This document shows, one piece after another, positions 43,665 to 53,314 of a DNA stretch of 64,000 nucleotides. This DNA is from an uncultured Aquitalea sp. (lineage in GTDB: Bacteria; Pseudomonadota; Gammaproteobacteria; Burkholderiales; Chromobacteriaceae): the NCBI RefSeq assembly GCF_945957525.1, contig NZ_CAMFLA010000009.1:62001-126000 (forward strand). Reading direction: 5' to 3'. The translations under genes were made by a program, and so were the position numbers. The notes below the pieces were generated by a model. It saw only the letters and a program-made list of their open reading frames with translations. It had not been told where the DNA came from and searched no databases. Each line of letters starts with the position of its first letter. The first letter of the stretch is position 1.

Positions 43665-45116
43665 ATGGATTTCTTTCCCATCTTCCTGAAGCTGCAGGAA
43701 GCCCCCTGTCTGGTTGTCGGCGGCGGCGAAGTCGCCTTGCGCAAAGTGCGTTTGCTGCAGGCTGCCGGCGCGCGCCTGACCGTGGTCGCGCCGCAGCTGG
43801 CGCCCGAACTGGCCGGCATGGCCGACGCGGGCGCGCTGACGTGGCGTGAAGGCGTATTCGAGGCTGATATGGCGGCCGGGCAGAGGCTGGTGGTGGCCGC
43901 CACCAACCAGCGCGAGGTCAACCGGGCGGTGTCCGACGCCGCGCAGGCGCTGGGCATCCCGGTAAATGTGGTTGATGATCCCGAGCTGTCCACCTACATC
44001 ACGCCCGCCATTGTCGACCGCTCGCCGCTGGTGATCGCCGTTTCCACCGGCGGCGGTGTGCCGGTGCTGGCGCGTCTGGTGCGGGCGAGGCTGGAAAGCC
44101 TGATTCCCGCCGGTTTCGGCCAACTGGCGCGTTTCGCCGCCGGTTTCCGCGACCGGGTCAAGGCGCGGTTTGGCGAGGTGGAAGCCCGCCGCGCGTTCTG
44201 GGAGTCGGTGCTGGAAGGCCCGTTGGCCGAAGCCGTGATGAACGGCGACGAGAGCATGGCGCGCCAGGACATGGAGCGCAGGTTGGCCGAAGCGGACGAT
44301 CGTCCGTCCGGCGCGGTGTATCTGGTGGGCGCGGGGCCGGGCAATCCCGACTTGCTGACCTTTCGCGCCCTGCGGCTGATGCAACAGGCCGATGCGGTGT
44401 TGTTCGACAACCTTGTGGCGCCGGAGCTTCTGGAGTTGGTACGGCGCGACGCCGAGCGCATTCATGTGGGTAAATCCCGCGCCAACCATACCCTGCCGCA
44501 GGAAGACATCAATTTGCTGATGGTGCGGCTGGCCAAGGAGGGCCGCCGGGTGCTGCGGCTGAAGGGCGGCGACCCGTTCACCTTCGGGCGCGGTGGGGAG
44601 GAAATTGAAACCCTGGCGGAACACGGCGTGCCTTTCGAAGTGGTGCCGGGCATCACGTCGGCCAACGGCGCGGCCAGTTATGCCGGCATTCCGCTCACCC
44701 ATCGTGATCACGCCCAGTCGGTCACCTTTGTCACCGGCCACAAAAAAGACGGCAGCATCAGCCTGGACTGGCCTGCGCTGACCCGGCCCGACCAGACCGT
44801 GGTGGTGTACATGGGGCTGACCATGGCCGGCGAGTTGTGCGAGGCCTTCATTCACAACGGCAAGCCAGCCGATACGCCGGCGGCGGTGGTGGAATGGGCG
44901 ACCACGGCGCGCCAACGTACCGTGGTGGGCACACTGAGCACCTTGCCGGCACTGATTTCCGCTTATGATGTGGCTTCACCCGCATTGATCATCATCGGCA
45001 GCGTGGTGTCGCTGGCCGGCAAACTCAGCTGGTACCGGCGCATTGAAAACGAGCCTGTTACAATAGCGGTCCCGGACGCGGCTTCCGCACCGACCGGGAA
45101 TCAGGGTAGGGTGTAA
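43665..45116 (+). CDS. cysG: Siroheme synthase CysG (trifunctional)
   Basis: This 483-residue enzyme makes siroheme from uroporphyrinogen III. The N-terminal NAD-dependent dehydrogenase/ferrochelatase part (about 1-200) starts with VVGGGEVALRKVRLLQ. The C-terminal methyltransferase (about 215-465) carries YLVGAGPGNPDLLTFRAL, the GGDPFTFGRGGEE loop and PGITSANGAASYAGIPLTHR. Siroheme serves sulfite and nitrite reductases. Three TTGGCCGAA words lie within 180 bases (44115, 44223, 44283), the densest spot in the window. Confidence 0.95.
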   Translation: MDFFPIFLKLQEAPCLVVGGGEVALRKVRLLQAAGARLTVVAPQLAPELAGMADAGALTWREGVFEADMAAGQRLVVAATNQREVNRAVSDAAQALGIPVNVVDDPELSTYITPAIVDRSPLVIAVSTGGGVPVLARLVRARLESLIPAGFGQLARFAAGFRDRVKARFGEVEARRAFWESVLEGPLAEAVMNGDESMARQDMERRLAEADDRPSGAVYLVGAGPGNPDLLTFRALRLMQQADAVLFDNLVAPELLELVRRDAERIHVGKSRANHTLPQEDINLLMVRLAKEGRRVLRLKGGDPFTFGRGGEEIETLAEHGVPFEVVPGITSANGAASYAGIPLTHRDHAQSVTFVTGHKKDGSISLDWPALTRPDQTVVVYMGLTMAGELCEAFIHNGKPADTPAAVVEWATTARQRTVVGTLSTLPALISAYDVASPALIIIGSVVSLAGKLSWYRRIENEPVTIAVPDAASAPTGNQGRV

Positions 45117-45149
45117 ATAAACAAGAACGGACAACAAGAAGACAGAGGC

Positions 45150-45557
45150 ATGGTTGGCGTATTACTGATTTCTCATTACAACCTGGGCGACGCCTTGCGC
45201 GACTGCGCCAGACACATTCTGGGCCGCGACCCGGAAAATCTGGCCGTGATGAGCGTGGACAAGGCCGAGGACCCGGACCTCAAGCTGGCTGAAGCAGCCC
45301 GTTTGGTGGCCGGTCTGGAACAGGGAGACGGCGTGGTGGTGCTGACCGACATGTACGGCGGCACGCCCTCCAATATTGCCAGCCGACTCATCAACCCGGG
45401 CAAGGTGGAGGCCGTTGCCGGCGTCAGCCTGCCCATGCTGGTGCGCGCGCTCAGTTACAGCAGCCAGCCGCTTGAGATTGTGGTCAGCAAGGCCATCACC
45501 GGCGGCCTGGAAGGCGTGCTTTACATCATCCCAGGGGACGGCAATGTTGCGCGTTGA
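45150..45557 (+). CDS. PTS EIIA component, mannose family
   Basis: This 135-residue EIIA(Man)-type protein starts MVGVLLISHYNLGDAL, with His9 as the phosphorylation site, and contains LTDMYGGTPSNIASRL. It overlaps ptsH by 14 bases. No EIIB/EIIC permease is encoded nearby, so the chain EI-HPr-EIIA is probably regulatory. Betaproteobacteria usually have this arrangement. Confidence 0.9.
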   Translation: MVGVLLISHYNLGDALRDCARHILGRDPENLAVMSVDKAEDPDLKLAEAARLVAGLEQGDGVVVLTDMYGGTPSNIASRLINPGKVEAVAGVSLPMLVRALSYSSQPLEIVVSKAITGGLEGVLYIIPGDGNVAR

Positions 45558-45813
45558 AATACAGATCATCAATAAGCTCGGCCTGCATGCGCGGGCGTCC
45601 AGCAAATTCACCCAACTGGCCAGCCAGTTCAAGAGCGATATCGGCATTGCCCGCAACGGCCGCCGCGTCAACGGCAAGAGCATCATGGGCGTCATGATGC
45701 TGGCGGCCGCCAAGGGCGCCACGGTGGAGCTGGACGTGAGCGGCGCGGACGAAGAACAAGCCATGGCGGCGCTGACGGCGCTGATCAACAACCGGTTCGA
45801 CGAAGCCGAATAA
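45544..45813 (+). CDS. ptsH: Phosphocarrier protein HPr
   Basis: This 89-residue HPr has active-site His15 in GLHARASSKF and Ser46 in NGKSIMGVMML. Ser46 is the HPr-kinase target in organisms that have it, and no such kinase is in this window. It starts at ATG 45544 inside the EIIA gene end. Confidence 0.95.
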   Translation: MLRVEIQIINKLGLHARASSKFTQLASQFKSDIGIARNGRRVNGKSIMGVMMLAAAKGATVELDVSGADEEQAMAALTALINNRFDEAE

Positions 45814-45841
45814 GCGCGGCCGGCAAGGGAGGATAGGCGCG

Positions 45842-47581
45842 ATGAACATCATCCTGCATGGAGTCGCCATCGGCGGCGGCATCGCCATCGGCCGCGCCCA
45901 TCTCATCTCCCACAGCATGGACGATGTGGCCCACTACTCGCTGGAAGATCACGAGATCGCGGCCGAAGTCACCCGTTTCGACGACGCGGTGCGCGCCACC
46001 CGCAAAGAGCTGGAAATGCTCTGGGGCAGTATTCCGGAAAACGCGCCCGCCGAACTGGGCGCGTTTTTGTCCCTGCACATCATGCTGCTGGGCGACGTCA
46101 CCATCTCGCGCGAACCGCGCGACATCATCGAAAAGCAGGCCTGCAACGCCGAGTGGGCGCTGAAGCTACAATGCGACCAGCTGGTGGAGCAGTTCGACGC
46201 CATCGAAGAAGACTACCTGCGCGAGCGCAAGAACGACGTGCTGCAAGTGGTGGAGCGCATCTTCAAGAATCTGGATGGTCACGCGCCGCAACTGCCGGCG
46301 CCGGGCGATTTGCTGGAAGATACCATTCTGGTGGCGCACGACCTGTCGCCGGCCGACATGGCCTATTTCAAGGATTCCAACTTCGCCGCCTTTGTCACCG
46401 ATGTGGGCGGCACCACTTCGCACACCGCGATTCTGGGCCGCAGCCTCGACCTGCCGTCGGTCATCGCCCTGCACCAGGCGCGGGAGCTGGTTCGTGAGGA
46501 CGAACAGATCATCGTCGACGGCCAGCAGGGCGTGCTGATCGTCAATCCCGACGAGCTGGTGCTCAATGAGTACCGCCGCCGCCAGCGCGCCTGGCGCGAC
46601 GCTCGCCGCAAATTGTCCTCCATCCGCAAGTCCAGCGCCCAGACCAAGGACGGCACGCCGGTGGAGCTGCTGGCCAACATCGAACTGCCAAAGGACGTCG
46701 ACGACGTGCGCGATTCCGGCGCGGTGGGCGTGGGCCTGTTTCGCAGCGAGTTTCTCTTCCTCGGCCGCGACACCCTGCCCACCGAAGATGAGCAGTTCGA
46801 GTCCTACCGCACGGTGGCCGAGGCGCTCAAAGGCCAGCCGGTCACCATCCGCACCATGGATTTGGGCGCGGACAAGAACCCCAAGTGGCTGAACCACGAT
46901 GTGGCCGACAATCCGGCGCTGGGCCTGACCGGCATCCGGCTGTGCCTGGCCGAGCCGCTGATGTTCCGCGCCCAACTGCGCGCGTTGTTGCGGGCCTCGG
47001 TGTTCGGCAAGATCAAGATCCTGTTCCCGATGGTGAACTCTCTGGGCGAATTGAAGCAGGCCATCGCCCAGGTGGAGTACGCCAAGCAAGAGCTGAAGGA
47101 GGAAGGCCAGAGGTTTGCCGAAGACGTGGAAGTGGGCGCCATGATCGAAATCCCCTCCGCCGCGCTAGTGGTGGGCAGCTTCCTCAAGCATGTGGATTTT
47201 CTTTCCATCGGCACCAACGACCTGATTCAGTACACACTGGCCATCGACCGCAACGACGATTCGGTCAGCCATCTGTACGATCCAGTGCACCCGGCGGTGC
47301 TCAAGCTCATCCTGCACACCATCCGCACCGGCATCAAAGGCAATGTGCCGGTGTCCGTCTGCGGCGAAATGGCCGGTGACCCGCGCCTGACGCGACTGCT
47401 GCTGGCCATGGGCTTGCGCAAGTTTTCCATGCACCCGTCCAGCCTGCTGTCGGTGAAGCAGGTGGTGCTCAATACCCATCTGGACGACATCGCCCCGATT
47501 GCGGGACGCATGCTGCGTTCGGAAGACCCTGATAAAATCGCCGATCTTTTGCAATTGCTGAATGCCGGTCCGGGTGACTGA
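45842..47581 (+). CDS. ptsI: PTS Enzyme I
   Basis: This 579-residue phosphoenolpyruvate-protein phosphotransferase has active-site His194 in GGTTSHTAILGRS. The C-terminal PEP-binding barrel includes GVGLFRSEFLFLGR, the metal site FLSIGTNDLIQYTLAIDRND, and VCGEMAGDP. It lies 28 bases after ptsH. No TTGGCCGAA word occurs in the pts genes. Confidence 0.96.
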   Translation: MNIILHGVAIGGGIAIGRAHLISHSMDDVAHYSLEDHEIAAEVTRFDDAVRATRKELEMLWGSIPENAPAELGAFLSLHIMLLGDVTISREPRDIIEKQACNAEWALKLQCDQLVEQFDAIEEDYLRERKNDVLQVVERIFKNLDGHAPQLPAPGDLLEDTILVAHDLSPADMAYFKDSNFAAFVTDVGGTTSHTAILGRSLDLPSVIALHQARELVREDEQIIVDGQQGVLIVNPDELVLNEYRRRQRAWRDARRKLSSIRKSSAQTKDGTPVELLANIELPKDVDDVRDSGAVGVGLFRSEFLFLGRDTLPTEDEQFESYRTVAEALKGQPVTIRTMDLGADKNPKWLNHDVADNPALGLTGIRLCLAEPLMFRAQLRALLRASVFGKIKILFPMVNSLGELKQAIAQVEYAKQELKEEGQRFAEDVEVGAMIEIPSAALVVGSFLKHVDFLSIGTNDLIQYTLAIDRNDDSVSHLYDPVHPAVLKLILHTIRTGIKGNVPVSVCGEMAGDPRLTRLLLAMGLRKFSMHPSSLLSVKQVVLNTHLDDIAPIAGRMLRSEDPDKIADLLQLLNAGPGD

Positions 47582-47603
47582 TCCGCTGGCTTTCCCGGCC
47601 TTC

Positions 47604-47637
47604 CCAAACGGCAGCTGCCTTGCAGTCTGCCGTTTGG
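47604..47637 (+). terminator. Terminator-like hairpin after ptsI
   Basis: CCAAACGGCAG pairs perfectly with CTGCCGTTTGG (11 bp, 12-base loop). The following sequence is only moderately T-rich. Confidence 0.55.
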
Positions 47638-47686
47638 CGTTCTATCGCCCCCGCAGCATCACATCCGTCAGGAGCGTCGTTTTCGC

Positions 47687-48808
47687 ATGACCCGTCTCGC
47701 CATCGTCAGACAGAAATACAATCCCGCAGGGGGCGCGGAGCGCTTCGTCAGCCGCGCACTGACTGCGCTGCGCGAGCAGGGCGGGCTGGAGGTGTCGCTG
47801 ATTGCCCGCAAATGGGAGCAGGTGGACGGCATTCGCGCTTTGCTGATCAGCCCCTTTTACCTGGGCAGCCTGTGGCGGGACTGGAGTTTTGCCCGCGCTG
47901 CGCGCCGGCTGTGGACGCGCGAGGGTTTCGATCTGGTGCAATCGCACGAGCGCATTCCCGGCTGCGACATCTTCCGCGCCGGCGATGGCGTGCACCGCCG
48001 CTGGTTGCAGCTGCGCCGTCGTCATCTCTCCGCCTGGGGCCGTTTCGCCTTGTGGTGCAACCCTTACCACCACTATGTGCAGCGCGCCGAGGCCGCCATG
48101 TTCCGCCATCCGCGCATGCGGCTGGTGATTTGCAATTCCGAGATGGTGAAACGGGAAATCCAGCAGGACTTTGGTCTGCCGGACGAACGTTTCGCCGTGG
48201 TGTACAACGGCGTGGACACTAGCGCTTTCCATCCCGATCTCAGCCGCCATCGCGCCGCCATGCGCGCCCAGTGGCATGTGTCGGAAGCCGCGCCGCTGCT
48301 GGTGTATGTCGGTTCCGGCTTTGAGCGCAAGGGCGTGGCCCGCGCGCTGGAGCAGTTGCGGCGCTTGCCCGAGCTGCACCTGGTAGTGGTGGGGCACGAC
48401 AAGCGCGCCGGGCGTTACCAACGGTTGGCCGAAGCGCTGGGCGTGGCGCAACGGGTGCGTTTTGTCGGCGCGCAGAAGGATGTCAAACCCTTCTATGGCA
48501 TGGCGGATGCCTTTATCCTGCCTACGCTGTATGATCCCTTTCCCAATGTGTGCGTCGAGGCGATGGCCGCCGGTTTGCCGGTTTTCACCAGTGATACCTG
48601 CGGCGCTGCCGAGTTTGTCGCGGACGGCGTCAACGGCTGGGTGGCGAGCGTCGCCGAGCCGGACAAATGGCAACTGGGCTTGCAAGCCTGGCTGGCCGAC
48701 CGCGAGCGCTGGCCCGCCTGGCGGGCCGCCGCCCGGGAGGCGGCCGAGCCGCTGACGCTCAGCGCCATGGCCGCGCTGATGCTCCGACATTATCAGGCCT
48801 TGCTGTGA
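47687..48808 (+). CDS. waaG: GT4-family core glycosyltransferase, WaaG-like
   Basis: This 373-residue GT-B enzyme has KYNPAGGAERFVSRAL at the N-terminus. The donor-binding half contains VGSGFERKGVARALEQL and DPFPNVCVEAMAAGLPVFTS (the E-x7-E region). The PGCDIFRAGDGVH segment parallels the WaaG PGLDVYFAAD segment. It probably adds the first hexose to the heptose region of lipopolysaccharide core. It heads a row of core genes ending in msbA. Confidence 0.82.
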   Translation: MTRLAIVRQKYNPAGGAERFVSRALTALREQGGLEVSLIARKWEQVDGIRALLISPFYLGSLWRDWSFARAARRLWTREGFDLVQSHERIPGCDIFRAGDGVHRRWLQLRRRHLSAWGRFALWCNPYHHYVQRAEAAMFRHPRMRLVICNSEMVKREIQQDFGLPDERFAVVYNGVDTSAFHPDLSRHRAAMRAQWHVSEAAPLLVYVGSGFERKGVARALEQLRRLPELHLVVVGHDKRAGRYQRLAEALGVAQRVRFVGAQKDVKPFYGMADAFILPTLYDPFPNVCVEAMAAGLPVFTSDTCGAAEFVADGVNGWVASVAEPDKWQLGLQAWLADRERWPAWRAAAREAAEPLTLSAMAALMLRHYQALL

Positions 48809-48865
48809 TGACCCCGCGTCAGGCAACGCAGGCCTACTGAATGAACGGCTTTGGCCGACAGAAAC

Positions 48866-49948
48866 ATGAGTCAAGACCAGATCGACCTTTCCCAAGTCCG
48901 GCGCGCGCTGATCATCAAACTGCGCCACCACGGCGATGTTCTGCTGACCTCGCCGGTGTTCTCCGCGCTCAAGGCGCAAGCGCCGGCTATGGAGGTCGAC
49001 GCGCTGGTATACCGCGACACGCAGGAAATGCTCACGCTGCACCCCGCCATCCGTGAGGTGCACACCATCGACCGCCACTGGAAGAAATTGGGCCCCTTCG
49101 GCCAACTTCGCGCCGAGTGGGCGCTGTTGTCCCGGTTGCGCGCGCGCGATTACGATCTGGTGATCACGCTCACCGAACACAATCGCGGCGCCTGGTATGC
49201 GCGCCTCTTGGGCGCGCGCTGGCGCGTGGGGCCGGACGGCGGCTATGGCCGTTTCTTCCGCAAGAGTTTCACCCATCGCTACCTGCAAGTGCCGGGCAAC
49301 CGCCGCCACACCATCGAGATCCATCTGGATGCGCTGCGTCGCATCGGCGCGCATCCGGCGGAAGCCGAGCGCGAGCTGACGTTGGTGCCTGGCCACAATG
49401 CCGAAGCCACTTTCGCCGCCAAGCTCGACAAGCTGGGTTTGCGCGCCGGCGAGTACGTGCTGGTGCATCCCACGTCCCGTTGGCTATTCAAGAGCTGGCC
49501 GGCCGCCAATATGGCCCAATTGGTGGACAGGCTGACTGCCGCCGGACGCAAAGTGCTGCTCACCGCCGCGCCCAGCCCGGAGGAAATGGCCATGCTGGCG
49601 GACATCCAGTCGCGCCTGACGCGGCCGGTGGCCAGTCTGGCCGGCGAGCTAAGCCTGAAAGAGCTGGCTGCCGCCATTGACCAGGCGCGGCTCTACATCG
49701 GCGTGGACTCGGTGCCCATGCACATCGCCTCGGCAATGAAAACCCCCTGCGTGGCGCTGTTCGGCCCGTCCGGCGATATCGAATGGGGACCGTGGCGGGT
49801 GCCGCACCGCGTGGTATCGCTGACCATGCCCTGCCGGCCGTGTGGCAACGCCGGTTGCGGCGGTGGTTGGCGCAGCGAATGCATTGAGCGCATCGGCGTG
49901 GATCAGGTGTGGCAAGCGGTGGACGCGGTGTGGGAGGAGAGCGCATGA
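48866..49948 (+). CDS. GT9 heptosyltransferase, WaaQ-like
   Basis: This 360-residue enzyme of glycosyltransferase family 9 has the N-terminal RRALIIKLRHHGDVLLTSPV and donor-site GVDSVPMHIASAMKTPCVALFGPSG. The VHPTSRWLFKSWP segment resembles WaaQ (heptosyltransferase III). ATG 48866 is preferred over an upstream TTG. It overlaps the next gene by ATGA. Confidence 0.85.
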   Translation: MSQDQIDLSQVRRALIIKLRHHGDVLLTSPVFSALKAQAPAMEVDALVYRDTQEMLTLHPAIREVHTIDRHWKKLGPFGQLRAEWALLSRLRARDYDLVITLTEHNRGAWYARLLGARWRVGPDGGYGRFFRKSFTHRYLQVPGNRRHTIEIHLDALRRIGAHPAEAERELTLVPGHNAEATFAAKLDKLGLRAGEYVLVHPTSRWLFKSWPAANMAQLVDRLTAAGRKVLLTAAPSPEEMAMLADIQSRLTRPVASLAGELSLKELAAAIDQARLYIGVDSVPMHIASAMKTPCVALFGPSGDIEWGPWRVPHRVVSLTMPCRPCGNAGCGGGWRSECIERIGVDQVWQAVDAVWEESA

Positions 49949-51075
49949 AGAAGCAGCGTCGCTTGCCCGGTCGTTTGCTGATTTTCGCCGCGCTGTTGTG
50001 CCGCTTGCCCTGGCAGTGGCTGCGGCGGCGTCCCGCGGAAGAGACAGTACGGCGTATTCTGGTGCTGCATCAGTTTTTGCTGGGCGACGCCTTGATGGCC
50101 ACCAGCCTGTTGGCCAAACTGCGCGAGCGTTACCCTGCCGCCCAGATCGTGCTGGCCTGCCCGCAGGGGCAGGTGAGCCTGTACCGCAGCCGGCCCTATG
50201 GTGTTGAGGCCATCGGCTGGCATCCCCGCGATTTCGCCTCGGTGCGCCGCTTGTTCGCCATGCCGCGTTTTGACCTCGCCTTTCTGAGCGGAGAGAACCG
50301 CTTGTCCTTTCTGGCGCGGGCCATCGGCGCGCGCTGGATCATCGGCTTTGCCGACGAAGCACCGGCCTACAAGAACTGGCTGTTGGACGAAGCCATCCCG
50401 TACAGCCCGGTGCCTGAATCCTGGACTGATACCGCCTCCAGCCTGGTAGCGGGGCCGGATCCCAAGCCCTTCAGTCTTGCCGACTGGCCGCTGGATGAAG
50501 TCAGCCTCCCGGTCTTCGGCCAACCTTATGTCGTGCTGCATGTCGGCGCGAGTTCGCCTACCCGTTACTGGCCTGCCGACAACTGGCGGGCGCTGGCCAC
50601 CCGCATTCGCGCCAGGGGACTGACCCTAGTCTGGTCCTGCGGGCCCGGCGAAGAGCGCTTGGTGGACGAGATCGGTCCTGAGCCGGAGGACGCGACAATG
50701 GCGGGCTGTCTCAGTCTGGTGCAATTGCGTGCATTGCTGCACGGCGCGCGCGCCGCGGTTTGCCCGGACACCGGCGTAGCGCACCTGGCCAAGATTGCCG
50801 CTGCGCCGCAAGTGATGCTGTTCGGCCCGGGCAGTGAAACCCTGTTCGGCGCCAGCCGTTTTTTCAGCGCCACCCCCTGTCTGGGCGTAGGCCCGGCCTG
50901 GTTTCCCTGCCGCATCCAGCGCGATATGCATTACCGTCAGACCGACTGGGCAATGCGCTGCTATCGCACTGTGGGCGCCGGGGAAGGACAGTGCCGCAAG
51001 CCGCAGTGCATGGCGGTGACAAGGCCTGACGATGTCATGAACGTATTGGAGGAGTTGCTGAATGAGTCTGCCTGA
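49945..51075 (+). CDS. GT9-family glycosyltransferase (heptosyltransferase-like)
   Basis: This 376-residue family 9 enzyme has a short basic N-terminal hydrophobic region (GRLLIFAALLCRLPWQWL), then RILVLHQFLLGDALMATSLL. The donor site is CPDTGVAHLAKIAAAPQVMLFGPGS. Cys residues cluster at the C-terminus. It is paired with the preceding heptosyltransferase and overlaps the ligase gene by 14 bases. The acceptor is unknown. Confidence 0.8.
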   Translation: MKKQRRLPGRLLIFAALLCRLPWQWLRRRPAEETVRRILVLHQFLLGDALMATSLLAKLRERYPAAQIVLACPQGQVSLYRSRPYGVEAIGWHPRDFASVRRLFAMPRFDLAFLSGENRLSFLARAIGARWIIGFADEAPAYKNWLLDEAIPYSPVPESWTDTASSLVAGPDPKPFSLADWPLDEVSLPVFGQPYVVLHVGASSPTRYWPADNWRALATRIRARGLTLVWSCGPGEERLVDEIGPEPEDATMAGCLSLVQLRALLHGARAAVCPDTGVAHLAKIAAAPQVMLFGPGSETLFGASRFFSATPCLGVGPAWFPCRIQRDMHYRQTDWAMRCYRTVGAGEGQCRKPQCMAVTRPDDVMNVLEELLNESA

Positions 51076-52402
51076 CTTCGGCAAACCGGCGTTGCGCTGG
51101 AATGATTACCTGGTGGCGGCGCTGAGTCTGGTATTCCTGACGCTGGCCAGCGTGTCGCACACCATCGCTTTGCGCTATACGATTCTGGTGCTGTTGCTGG
51201 GGTTTGCAGCGCTGGAGCGCCACAGTGTTCAACGCCTGTGGCGCGAGCAGCAGGCTCCTCTGCTGGCCGTGTGGGGCTTTCTTGCCTATGCCTTGCTGCA
51301 CACATTTCTCTTGTCGCACTGGTTCAATCGCTCTATTGGCGAGTTCTACAATCAGCTGCTGGTAGGTGGTTTATGGTTTACCGCCGGCCTGATCCTGTTC
51401 CGCCGTTGGCGGGGCCTTTCAGTGGCGGACATGGTGATTCTGGCTGGCGTTATGCTGGCCAGCGTAGAGCTGGCGCATGGTCTGGTTTCACTGGTGACGA
51501 CAGGCGTATGGCCGTTTGCGGAGACTTTCACCACGGATACCAAGCTGGAATTCACCTTTTTCATGAATTTTGTGCTGGGTTTTATTGCAGCGGTATTCTG
51601 CTTCGGCAATGCGGGGGGGCCGCGTTTCAGCCGGCTGCCCAAGTGGCTGCTGATACTGGGTGCGCTGATCATTTTGCTTGCCAGCGTGAGAGCGGGCGCG
51701 CGCAACGGGATGATCGGCATGGTGTATCTGGTGTTGTCGATCTTCATTATCTATACGGTGTTCGAAGGTTTTCGCTTTGGCTGGAAGCGGACCTTGACCA
51801 TCGCTTCCTTGCTCTTGGTTGGTATTGTCGGCGTTATCGCTTTCGCCATTCATCAGGACAGCCGCAACAAGGCGTTTTTCGAATCCGTCGACGCCGGCTG
51901 GCACTACCAGCGGACTGAAGCGTGGTTGCGCATTGCCCCTTTGCCGAACATGAGCAATGGTCAGCCGGTGGACGGCTCCGCCTACGAGCGCGTGGCCTGG
52001 ATTCATAGCGGGCTGGATCTGATTCGCGACAATCCGCTGGGTTACGGTTTTGCCCGCAATACCTTCGGTTTGGCACTGCAATACAAGGGCTACCATCCCA
52101 ATACCGTGGCGCACAGCCATAGCGGTTTCATCGATTTCGGCATTGGTCTCGGACTGATCGGCGTCCTGTTGTGGGCGGCGCTGTGCCTGGTGTTCATTTA
52201 CCGCGGCTTTCGCGCCTTCCGCAGCCGCAAGGATGCGTTGGGTCTGGCGCTGATGCTGGTCACTGCCGGCTATCTGGGGCGGATGATGATGGAAAGCATC
52301 AATAAGGACCATATGTTGCACATTTTCCTGTTTACCGCCGGCGCGGTGCTGGCCGAACTGGCATTGCGCGGCGAAGCGAGCGAGGTCAAGCGCGATGCGT
52401 GA
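51062..52402 (+). CDS. waaL: O-antigen ligase / WaaL-family membrane protein
   Basis: This 446-residue inner-membrane protein has about 12 helices and a large periplasmic loop between about 270 and 345. The Wzy_C/WaaL domain shows ASVRAGARNGMIGMVYLVL and the periplasmic His in HPNTVAHSHSGFIDFGIGLG. It transfers O-antigen or a related polymer to lipid A-core. Its placement among core transferases supports ligase over polymerase. Confidence 0.82.
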   Translation: MSLPDFGKPALRWNDYLVAALSLVFLTLASVSHTIALRYTILVLLLGFAALERHSVQRLWREQQAPLLAVWGFLAYALLHTFLLSHWFNRSIGEFYNQLLVGGLWFTAGLILFRRWRGLSVADMVILAGVMLASVELAHGLVSLVTTGVWPFAETFTTDTKLEFTFFMNFVLGFIAAVFCFGNAGGPRFSRLPKWLLILGALIILLASVRAGARNGMIGMVYLVLSIFIIYTVFEGFRFGWKRTLTIASLLLVGIVGVIAFAIHQDSRNKAFFESVDAGWHYQRTEAWLRIAPLPNMSNGQPVDGSAYERVAWIHSGLDLIRDNPLGYGFARNTFGLALQYKGYHPNTVAHSHSGFIDFGIGLGLIGVLLWAALCLVFIYRGFRAFRSRKDALGLALMLVTAGYLGRMMMESINKDHMLHIFLFTAGAVLAELALRGEASEVKRDA

Positions 52403-53303
52403 TCTGGCCAAATACACCCTGCCCGAGTGGCTGCAGGCTTTGCCCTTGTCGGACGCCTGGAAGCAAACACGCAATGATGTCTGGCAGGCTTTTTACAATG
52501 GCAAGCCGGCGCAGGGGCTGGAGGCTTTCCTCGCACAGGCGACTGGGCGTCATCTGGGTCTGGTGGTGGCTTTCGAGCAACCCTGGGCGCTCAACTGGCA
52601 ATTGTCGCTGGCGGCGAAAAATGTGCCTGGGCTGCAAATGCTGGTGTTCGACAACTCGCGCGAAGCCGCGATGCGCGAGCGCATTGCCGAGGTTTGCCGA
52701 AGCCATGGCGTGGCCTATCTGAGCCTGCCGCCGGGCAAGACCCGGCACGTTAACCGCTCGCATGGGCTGGCCATGAACTGGATTTACCGTAATGTGGTGT
52801 TGCGCCTGCAGCCGGATAGCTTCATGTTCATCGATCACGACATGATTCCGGTGCTGCCCAATCCCTATCCCGCACAGGTGGCGGAGCAGCCCATCTATGG
52901 GCGTTACAATTCGGCCAAACCCTGGTCCTGGCAGTTCTGGGCCGGCTATTGCGCCTTCCGTTTTGATTTCGCGCAGGGCCGCCGCATCAATTTCATGTAC
53001 GACTTTGGCAACGATCTGGATACCGGCGGCCGCAACTGGCCATCGGTGTACCGTCATTTCCAGCCCGGGTCGCTGCGCATGGCCGCGCATGAGTTTGTCC
53101 CGGTTACCGACCCCGTCACCGGGGAAGCCGCCACTGTGGAAATGGTGGATGGCAGCTGGTTCCACATCGGCGGCATCAGCTACAACAATACCTTCCAGAA
53201 GAAGTCGGAATTGTGCGAGCATCTGGCCGCCGCGCTGGAGCAAGGCGCAGACTGGACCGATCTTTGTCCCGCCATGCGGCCCGACGCTTCGGCCAACGTT
53301 TAA
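52395..53303 (+). CDS. Putative glycosyltransferase of unrecognised family
   Basis: This 302-residue soluble protein lies between waaL and msbA, with overlap to waaL. It has FMFIDHDMIPVLPNPYP, where DHD resembles the metal-binding DxD of GT-A enzymes, and the later WQFWAGYCAFRFDFAQG and SWFHIGGISYNNTFQKK. The N-terminal half reads like a nucleotide-sugar domain (LGLVVAFEQPWALNW, LQMLVFDNS). I do not recognise the family. Core or O-chain modification is inferred from position. Two TTGGCCGAA words occur. Confidence 0.6.
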   Translation: MRDLAKYTLPEWLQALPLSDAWKQTRNDVWQAFYNGKPAQGLEAFLAQATGRHLGLVVAFEQPWALNWQLSLAAKNVPGLQMLVFDNSREAAMRERIAEVCRSHGVAYLSLPPGKTRHVNRSHGLAMNWIYRNVVLRLQPDSFMFIDHDMIPVLPNPYPAQVAEQPIYGRYNSAKPWSWQFWAGYCAFRFDFAQGRRINFMYDFGNDLDTGGRNWPSVYRHFQPGSLRMAAHEFVPVTDPVTGEAATVEMVDGSWFHIGGISYNNTFQKKSELCEHLAAALEQGADWTDLCPAMRPDASANV

Positions 53304-53314
53304 CGGAATACCTC

